A stretch of DNA of 64,000 nt from Ferruginibacter sp. (lineage in GTDB: Bacteria > Bacteroidota > Bacteroidia > Chitinophagales > Chitinophagaceae). Below, in pieces: positions 1 to 9,800 of this stretch. Where the stretch lies: NCBI GenBank assembly GCA_019638485.1, contig JAHBTP010000002.1, positions 1-64,000 of the forward strand, in the 5' to 3' direction. Position 1 is the stretch's first letter; each line of letters starts with the position of its first letter. The translations under genes were made by a program, and so were the position numbers. The notes below the pieces were generated by a model that worked only from the letters and a program-made list of their open reading frames with translations, searched no databases and had not been told where the DNA came from.

Positions 1-490
1 CATAAGGGTGTTTACCCACAAAGTACCTTGATAAGGTATTGTTCCGCATCTCTAAATTTCATATCTTTATATCGGGTCAGCGGGATACCGGCCCGGGGAT
101 TTAATCAAATGCAGGGGTTCGAGAATAATCATTCCCTTTTTATTTTCTCACTCATATAACAACATTCTGTGGTGTTGTCTTGAATTTTACTTTATTGGAG
201 AAGCTGTTTTGCCTTTTTAAAATATTAGCCACAAATTGCCGGGCTGTGGTATTGTTTCCCGCTTTCCTAAATCCGAATTTTTCTTTATGGCGAGAACACC
301 GGTTTTCCATCTATCGGGGGTAGTACCCACAATGTACCATGATGAGGTATTGTTCTTTGTTTTTAAAAAATCGAAATTTGAATTGGGCGGGAACGCCAGT
401 TCCCCATCTGTTTGGGGGCTTTGGTACCCATAATGTACCCTGATGAGGTATTGTTCCATGTTTTTAAAAAAACGAATTTTGCTTTAGGGC
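1..490 (-). repeat. Interspersed modular hairpin repeat, copy A (cut by window edge)
   Basis: Read on the minus strand, this stretch repeats in the same order the unit series seen at 15640-16440 and 54640-55440. Each unit runs AAATTC, a T/A-rich spacer, (G)AAACAATACCTCA, a GGTAC...GTACC hairpin (423-439) and a GGGAAC-GCCA-GTTCCC hairpin (389-404). It also holds the unit with AAGGGAATGATTATTCTCG and CCCGGGCCGGTATCCCGCTG (about 60-140). No credible gene is present, and the short open frames here are by-products of the repeat. The element continues beyond position 1. Confidence 0.85.
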
Positions 491-538
491 CGTGGTACAT
501 TTTTCCCTTCCCGTGTTTTTCCTTTTCAATCTTCTCTG

Positions 539-579
539 TTTCTCTCTTCTTCTCTCTTCTTCTTCTTCCTCTTCTTCCT
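539..579. other. Homopyrimidine tract in gene-free DNA
   Basis: There are 41 consecutive pyrimidines on the plus strand, mostly TCT and CTT steps, inside a wider pyrimidine-rich stretch of about 500-600. It lies between repeat copy A and the terminator of the adhesin gene. Such tracts can form triplex DNA or arise by polymerase slippage. The rest of 490-760 shows no gene. Confidence 0.8.
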
Positions 580-760
580 GCCCCCTGCTTTAATTCAAAA
601 ATTATCCACGCTCTACATAACAAACCTGTATTTTTTATCAATATACGTTAGATATATACGCTTCGTCTATTTAATCACACCCCTCTTTCTTCAACACCTA
701 AACATACCAATTAATAATGCACGTTAAAAATAACGACTACCCTCACCACATCATATTCAC

Positions 761-789
761 AAAAAAAGGGCCCCGGTTTTCCGGAGCCC
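761..789 (-). terminator. Rho-independent terminator of the giant adhesin gene
   Basis: A nine-base-pair stem with one mismatch (GGGCCCCGG / CCGGAGCCC, 768-789) and a TTTT loop is followed on the minus strand by seven T (767-761). It starts 23 bases after the adhesin stop codon. Confidence 0.85.
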
Positions 790-812
790 TTAAATTGGTT
801 TCTTTAGGACAA

Positions 813-3800
813 TTATAACTTAATAATGCGCTTGCTCGCCTTATTCTTACCCTGTACTACTTCTACAAAATAAGATCCCGCTTTTAGCTCATTACCTAAG
901 GTTAATGTCTCTCCGGGCATCATACTCATTACCTTGTATGTTCTACCCAAATTATCTACTAACCTCACTTGTATCTTGTTAAACTTATCTGTGCTCTTTG
1001 CTACCAGCTTAAAGCTGTGTACACTCGGGTTAGGGAAGATACTTACATCCAATCCACCTTCTATTACCTCCACAGGGGTAACCTTGGTGATTGGTAAGCT
1101 TTCGCCACGCTCACCCTGGCTGCACTCAGGAAACTTAACCTTCAGGCTACGTATTCCACTATTGCCGCAACCATTGTTACCTACTGCAGTAATATTACCG
1201 GCAATAGACATACCACTGTACTCTACTGTAATAGAGGTTGTACCCTGACCATCAACAATTGTTGCTCCCGCAGGTACTGTCCATACCACTGAGGTTGCCT
1301 GCATTGGCATTGAACTCAATGAGTATGTATATACTCTGTTAGGACAATCTTCACTTACTATGTCTATATCTATACCGCTTGGTGCACTTGGCATACGGTT
1401 GCTAAGCGCAATACTGCGTGAACCGCTGGTACCGCAACCGGTGCTGGCTGTTACGCTTATTCCGCCGCCGTTGTATGAACCGCTAAAGCTTACAGTTATG
1501 CTATTAGTACCTTGGCCGCTTTCAATGTTGGCTCCGGTAGGTACTGTCCAAGTATATGTATTACCGCCTACCTGGGCTACACTGTAAGTAGCTATCTGAC
1601 CTGAAGGATAACCAACAGATGGCATATACAAACATGGATTGTTAGGGCCACTGATTAATGACGGAATGCTTGGTACGGTGCGGCTTATGGTTATGCTGCG
1701 AGTATTACTTACTCCGCATCCGTTTTGTGCCGTTACAGAAATGGCACTCGTAGCAAAGGCATTATCAAACTCTACTGTAATAGAGGTTGTTCCCTGACCG
1801 TTAATAATAGTAACTCCGGCTGGTACTACCCAATTGTATTGCTCTGCCTGATCTACCTCGGCTACACTGTAAACAACCTGTGTTTGGCCGTCTATTAATC
1901 CGCAGGCATCCATTGGACCGCTTATCTCGCCTAATGATCCCGGCATTTGAGCCAGCATATAGAAAATGCTCATTTCGCTGGTACCGCAAGAGTTATGGGC
2001 TCTTACGCGAAGCTGCTTATTGGCTTGTGCCGTAAAGCCCGCTCCAAGGGTTATCGTTAATTCTCCTGTTCCCTGGCCATTAACAACAGTTACGTTAGTG
2101 GGCGGAACAACCCAGCTATATGATGTAGCATTAGCATCAGGAGCTGCTGTATAAGTCAACTCTACATTGGTTCCTACATAAGTACATACGTTAACCTGAC
2201 CACTAATAACCGGTGCTGCCGGTGCATCACAAGTTATGTTCAGCGTACGTGTAATAGGATCACATGGTGATATGCCGGTTACATCTACAGAAATACTACC
2301 GGTGTAGTTTGTAGCATAATTAAACGATATGCTGGTTGTTCCCTGGCCGCTTACATTAAGTGCACCATTAGGAAGGTTCCATACTATCGTACTGTAATTG
2401 CTTGCTGTAATGCTGTAAGTAGCCAATGGTGAACCATTGCCCACGTGAGCGCCGGAATTGGTTGGTCCGGTAATCTCTGCACTAACATCAAGGGCAGGAG
2501 TAACGTTTACTTCAACGTTTGCTGAAGCACCCGGGCATCCAAACTCAGATAGAGAAGATGCGGTATAGGTATAATTACCTGCTGACGGTGACGTATAAAC
2601 GCTTGTGGTTGCTTCACCATTATATGCCACGGTAGCGGCCGCATCTGTAAACAGGCCGGTAACTGGGCTCCAGGTAATAGCTGCTTGAGCAACCTTGGTA
2701 ATACCAAGGGTTATTACAGGGCGTGTAGCAAGATTATACTCTGTTCCATTTGTACCGGAACACATATCTCTCACACCACTTATATAATCAGCATAATTAT
2801 ACCGTGTGCTTCCGGCTAATGACGTGGCGGAAGACACTACCATACCGGCCGAACTCCAACATAACGGAGAACCACTACTACATGAGCCATCGGGGTTATT
2901 ATCGGTACAGATTTCAACAACAAAATTCGAAACACCATCCCACACAAATGGAGTTACTATAGGAAATGTATTAACTCCCACAACAGGCACATAAGCCGCT
3001 GTGCTGAATATGCTGGTTGTGCCGGTTGCATAGCCGGAGGCCAGTGTATTAAGTGCTGTAGCACCAACCTTAACATTAAAGTTTCTGTTGGTAACATCTC
3101 CTGAGCTTGTATTGCTGGTTACATTAAATGATACAGAATTGATTGTACCACCGGCTGTCAATCCCATTGCAGTAAGCTCATTAGCCCTTATTAAATACTG
3201 CTTGCGGCTTCCTTCATAATAGCGAGAGAAAGGATTCCATTGCAAAGTGTTTTGTATTGTAGTTGGGGTGGTTCCTGTGGCAACACCTGTACCCGGAGTG
3301 AGTACCTGACCTCCTGATGCTGTAAGTTGCTGAGGATTGTTTTCACACATATTTACTACAGATGGTGTGATTATAATTTCGGATGGTTGATCATTTACTG
3401 TTAGTATAAACGGTACAGAAGGGGCGCTTATACAACCTGTTAAGCCATCAGTAATCACCACTGTATATGCTCCTGATGTAGATGCAACATAAGAACTTGC
3501 GTTAGCACCAACAATTGCTACGCCTCCGCGATACCAAGCATAGCTCGGATTAGCAGCATTGGTACTTGCTGAAAGCGAATAGGAATCCGGTTCACATATT
3601 GTTACCGGGCTTGTTTCAACAATAGAAGCCGAAGGCAATGCATTTACGGTTACTGTTACATCGCTTTGAATAGAATTATTACAACCATCATATACTGTTA
3701 CTGTATAGGTTGTGGTCGCTGTAGGAGAAACTACAGGGCTCCTATCCGTACTAAAGTTGCTGTTACCATCATTCCATCGATAACTAAATGGTCCGCCACC

Positions 3801-6800
3801 TGTTACACTTACATCCAATTGTGATTGTGAACCAACACATATAGTAGATATCGTTGCACTGGCTGTAGCAGAAAGGGCTTCAACGGTTACCTCTACATCT
3901 ACAGATGCAGATACACAACCTGTATTAATGTCTGTTGCAAACACAGAATATGTTGTGCTGGAAGATGGGTTAACAACAACATCTTTTCCGCTTAAACTAC
4001 CCGGATTCCAGGTATAGGTATTATTACCCGAAGGATCAGGGCCGGTAAGCCCTTTAAACACCATATTTGGCCGAGCGTTTGACCCATTGGTAACACCATT
4101 GGCACAAATCGTTCCGGTAGTATTATCATTTCCAACATAAGAGCTACTCATATAACCCATATCAGTTGCCTGGGTAGTCCAGTTAGAGCTACCAATAGTG
4201 AGGTTGTTAAAGCAGATTTCCACAAAGATATTTGAGACTCCGTCCCAGTAGAATGGTGTGCTGAAATTAAGCTGGTTAATACCGATAGATGGACTATAAT
4301 TAACCGGACCAAACACTGTAGTAGTTGGGTCGAAAATGGTTTGTGTTATCGTTGCTGTGGGTGTATTACCTATCTTAACTGTATAACCCTGCAAGGTAGA
4401 TGATGATCCGGATGCTATTACAGTAAATGAAACAGAATGGATATATCCGGCTGTTAATCCTCCTGAAGATAATTCAGTTGCCCGTATCAGATATTGAGAC
4501 CTTACATTACCCCAATAGGTTCCAAAGGCGGCCGGATAGCTTGAAGAAGTGTTAACCAAGGTTCCGGTACCAATTGTTCCATTTATAGCCGGGGGGGCGC
4601 TGCTTGCCGACAATAACACACTTCCGCTGGCACAACTGGTTGGCGGTGTAGCAATGGCAGATGTTACTTCCGGTAATGGATTTACGGTTATAACAACAGA
4701 TGATGATATGGTGCAAACATCCTGACCACCATTATCTGTTCCTGTTACAGTATAAGTATAAGTTCCCGCTACAGTAGGTGTTGGTGATACTGATGTTCCG
4801 GTTTCTGTACCGGTTAAACCGCTACCTGCTAATGGGGTTGCACTCCATGAATAAGTGTACGTGTTTTGAGGAGTTTGTGCAATATTGGCAACAGACATAC
4901 TTAATTGTTGATTAACACATACCACACTTTGGCTTGGTGTTAATTCAATTGGGTCTGGCTGGGTTACGGTTACAATAACTTCTGTGCGTGCACTTTCACA
5001 AGAGCCGTCTGATTCAGAAACCCATAAACTTGTTGTACTGGCTATTACAGAACCATAGGTGCTACCTCCGGCTTGCAACAAATTGCCTCCGGTTTGTGCA
5101 TCATACCAGTTAAATCCTCCGCCACCACCACCTGTTGAAACAGATGCTGTGGGAATTTGCTCTCCACATTGTGAAGAATTTGTACCAATAGGCGCATTAG
5201 GTAATGCGTTAACATTTACAGTTACAGACTGCGGTGCAGAAGCACAGCCTATACTATTGGTGGCTACCACATAAAAAGTGGTATTACCATTTACTAAAAC
5301 ATCGGTAGGGTTTTGGTCAGATGAACTAAATCCTGCAGGATTTGAGCTCCACTGATATGTAGCCAATTCTTCCTGAGGTCCTGTGAGTTTGATATCATCC
5401 ACATAAAATGCATCGTTATCCATATCAGAATAACAATTAAAGGCAAAGTAGTAATCTCCGGAAACGGATGGTGTAAATTGCGCTGTTCCCTGTGTAAACA
5501 CTTCAATAATTATATCATCATCATCCCAAAGTATATTGGTTTGTGCTCCTTTATTTGCTGCTGTTCCAACGGTTACTTTCATTTTTTCCGGATAAGCCCC
5601 TCCAATAGAGGTAGATTGATACCAGAAAGTAAGTGTATAGGTTTTGCCTGCAACCAAGTATTGTGAAGGCATGAAGGCCCATGCATCTGCATCAATATTT
5701 GAATTATACAAATAGGCTAAAGCATTCGTTCCGCTATGGGTTAAAAGCGGTGTTATCGTTTGTGCCGCTCTCCATCCTCCCGAACCGGACTCATCAGCAA
5801 ATGTCCACCCTGCAGGCGGATAGGTTTCAAACCCTTCTTCTGCCAATGTAAATGAACCGCTATATAATCCGGTTGAAGACGAGGATGTTAGATCTACCGT
5901 TGTTAAATCACAAACCTGAAGTGATGAAGCGTTTGCGGTAACATTATATGGCGCAGGATTAACCAATACATCTATACTTGAACTGGCAAAGCATCCAGCA
6001 AACACATCCTCTCCCTCTACCTGATAAGTATAAGTTCCGGCCGCTGCTGGCGTTATGGTTTGCTGATTACCTATCAAACTGCCGCTGATACCACTTCCGG
6101 ATTCAGGACTGGCTGTCCAGGTATAATCATAAAAATTACCATTTTGATTATCCTGAATAACACCCAAATCAAAACTCTCTCCTAAACATATTGTTACTTC
6201 AGTAGAGGTTGCTGTAATCTGATCTGCATCTACTACTGTTTCCGTTACTGCGGTGCGTGGACCTTCACAGCCATCTCCAGATACCTCACTTACATACCAG
6301 GTAGTGGTTACGCTTATTGGTGTGGTATAAGAAACCGATGTACCGGTCTGTAATAAAGTACCACCAATGGCAGCATCATACCAGTTAAATACTGGTGTTG
6401 CCGCTCCGGAATTTGAAGTTACTGTTGAATTAGGAGCTAATAAACCACAATGGCTGTCATCATTTGCTGTTGGAGCAGGTGGTAATTGGTTTACGGTTAC
6501 CGTTACGGTTTCTGAATTAGAACATCCGGTTACAGGATCGGTTCCGGTAACGGTATATTCTTCTGTAGCAGCAGGAGAAACCGATACTGAACTACCGGAA
6601 AGATTACCCGGCATCCAGTTCCAGGATAATGAACCCGGACCAGTCCCCATTGCCTGACCTCCAAACTTCACATCCGGCCTGGTGGTGCTTGCTGTACCGC
6701 CATAAGTCCATGCGGTATAAGTACAAGCATCTGCCGGACTAACATCATTATACCTACCCATTGTAGAATTAAATGATGTAGTTGATGTGGCCACAGTGGC

Positions 6801-9800
6801 TGAGCCATCCCAATTGCTACTAGAATTACATATCTCTACCACAATATTTGATGTACCATCCCATGCAAACGGTGCTGAGAAGGTGAAGGTCTTCCAACCA
6901 ACAGGTGAAGACGTAACGCTGGTTGGTCCATAAACCGTAGTAAACGATCCTGACAAATAGGTATTATCCGTCATCGCCGTTGCACTGGTATGCGAAATCT
7001 TAATGGTATAAGAAGGGAATGGATAGGTTGTATAAGCTGAAGTAATATTAAATGCTAAAGAAGTAATATTACCCGCATATAATCCAGCAGCCTGTAATTC
7101 GCTCGCACGGAATAAATATTGATTACGGAATGAATAATATAAATTATAGAATGGAGTAATGCCTCCATCGCTTGAAGTTGATTGCCCTGTGCCCAATTGA
7201 ACCACGCCCGGGGCTATATCATCTGTAAGTGCGGTTAAGGTGCTGCTATTTCCGGCACATATTGCAGCCGGGCTTGCTGTTGCCGGATATAATACAGGCA
7301 ATGCATTTACAACAACATCAATGGTAGATTGTGTAGTACAACCGCCGTCAACCGCAGTAATGGTGTAGGTATAAGTACCGGCCGCTGTTGGTGTTACCAT
7401 CAATGCTCCGGTGCCTGATGCTCCGGGTGTAGGATTGGTAATTCCGCTTCCGGTTTCGGGAGAAGCCTCCCAGCTAAAGGTATAGGTTTGGTTACTACCA
7501 CTTTGGTTCATACCCAAATTAGCACTTCCACCAAGGCATATTTCATCATTATCAACAGTGGCTGTTACTGCATCCGGTGGATTTACAGTGGCTGTAACCA
7601 TTACACGGGCGCTTTGGCAGGTACCATTGCTTTCACTTACATAGAAATTAGTAGTCTGGCTAATACTACCGGTATAGGTAGAACCTCCGGTTTGTAGCAA
7701 GTTACCACCGGTTGGTGCATCATACCAATAAAAATCATTGGTTGATACATTAGGTGATTGGAAATCAGATACTATAAAGGCTGCAGGTATGCCCACACCG
7801 CATTGTGTAGAACCGGCAGGAATGGGTGTTTCCGGTAGTTGGTTAACAGTTACTGTTACCGGCGTAGCTGCAGAAGAACAACCACTTATCGGATCGGTTG
7901 CTGTTGCATAATAGGTTGTAGTTGTACCGGGATTTACTGAAATGGAATTTCCGGCTACATTACCCGGTGTCCAGTTCCAATCATATTGGCTGGTGTAATC
8001 AACGCCTGTTGTACCACCAAACTTCACATCCGGCCTGGTGGTGCTTGCTGTACCTCCATAAGCCCATGTGGTAAAAGTACAAGCATCCGCCGGACTAACA
8101 TCATCATATCTACCCATCGTAGAATTAAATGATGTAGTTGATGTGGCCACAGTGGCTGAGCTATTCCAATTGCTACTAGAATTACATATCTCTACCACAA
8201 TATTTGATGTACCATCCCATGCAAACGGTGCTGAGAAGGTGAAGGTCTTCCAACCAACAGGTGAAGACGTAACGCTGGTTGGTCCATAAACCGTAGTAAA
8301 CGATCCTGACAAATAAGTATTATTCGTCATTGCCGTTGCATTGGTATGCGAAATCTTAATGGTATAGGAAGGGAATGGATAGGTTGTATAAGCTGAAGTA
8401 ATATTAAATGCTAAAGAAGTAATATTACCCGCCAACAATCCCTGTGCCTGTAATTCGCTGGCACGGAATAAATATTGATTACGGAATGAATAATATACAT
8501 TATAGAATGGGGTAATGCCTCCTGCTAAAGAAGTAGATTGTCCTGTGCCCAATTGAATTACACCCGGAGCTGATACAATGGCCTGAGCGGCTAAGGAACT
8601 TGGTGCTCCACTACAAATTGTTGCCGGATTAGCTGTGGGGGTAATGGTCATTGGTGTAAAGAAGTCGTCCTGATATGATTCGGCAGGAGATGATGCTGTC
8701 ATAGCTCCTGCATCCGTTGCTGTAACAGACCACTCAACTACACCATAGGAAGGGGTTACTGTGGGTATTATTCCCTCCCAAACATTGCCTCCCAAATCTG
8801 ACATAGATATTGGAGTTTGAGGAATTCCATCTACTGTATAATTTAAATCAACAGACACTATAGCGTTGCCTCCCGGTGTAACATTTGCTGTTATAGTACG
8901 CGCAACGTTGGTACACTGATTACCCGAAGGGCTCATTGATACGGAGGCTATCTCCGGCGAAGCCGGAACACCCATAACCAGGAATCCGGGTACAACAGCA
9001 CTGTTATTTGTTTGGATACTTTCGTTTGCTAATGTAGCCGGGAACCCACCAAACACATCATAAGTACCATTTGCTGTTGCACTTCCTCCAATTGCTTCAT
9101 AGCTTCCGCGGGTATCATACAGTTTCACCTTTGAACCCGTAAAGCCTGTACCGCTTATCACCGAGGCACCCCAATAACGAGTATTACTGATAGATGTAAG
9201 TGTACTTCCTACACTACCGCCGCAATCTCCATCAAAAGCTTCTGCCTGAATGGTTACCGCACCTGTTGTTACCGGGTCAACGATATCTACCGGATTATAA
9301 CCCGCCTTGCCTACAGGAAAAGGATATGTTCCCGATGCGGATGCCGGAAAATTACGTTGTAAAGGCCCATTTATATATGCTGTTGATGAACCACCAACAA
9401 GGCTTGCTATGGTTGTTCCACTTACCGTTAAAATATTTGCAGCACTTGTGTTAATAATACCATTGGTAAGATTAACTGTGGTGGCGGCTAAATTTCCACC
9501 GGATAATGTTAATGTATGTGACGGGTTGTCATCATCATAGGTAAGCGTAACCAACTGTCTGGAAGGATTAACCTCAGGCCCTATAACTTTTGAGTTGGTG
9601 GTGCGTAAATATGAAATGGTTTGTCCGCCGGTTCCCAAATTAAAGTTGGGACTTACATCAAACGTACCTCCGCCTGTTGGAGTGGTGGTGTTTCCTATTT
9701 GAATTGGTGAGGCTGTACTACCTCCTGTTCCAAGCGTAATCTTGTTGGCATTTACAAAACTTCCGGAGAAGATAATTATTCTGCTGGTAACCACGTTGTT

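Noticed and set aside
1..490. Repeat units considered as a CRISPR array
   Set aside because: Units vary in length and sequence, no constant repeat with unique spacers exists, and no cas gene is present.
217..651. Short open frames on both strands in 1-812 (and similar ones in copies B and C)
   Set aside because: They follow the repeat units, have biased composition with no recognisable protein features, and similar frames occur in the other repeat copies.
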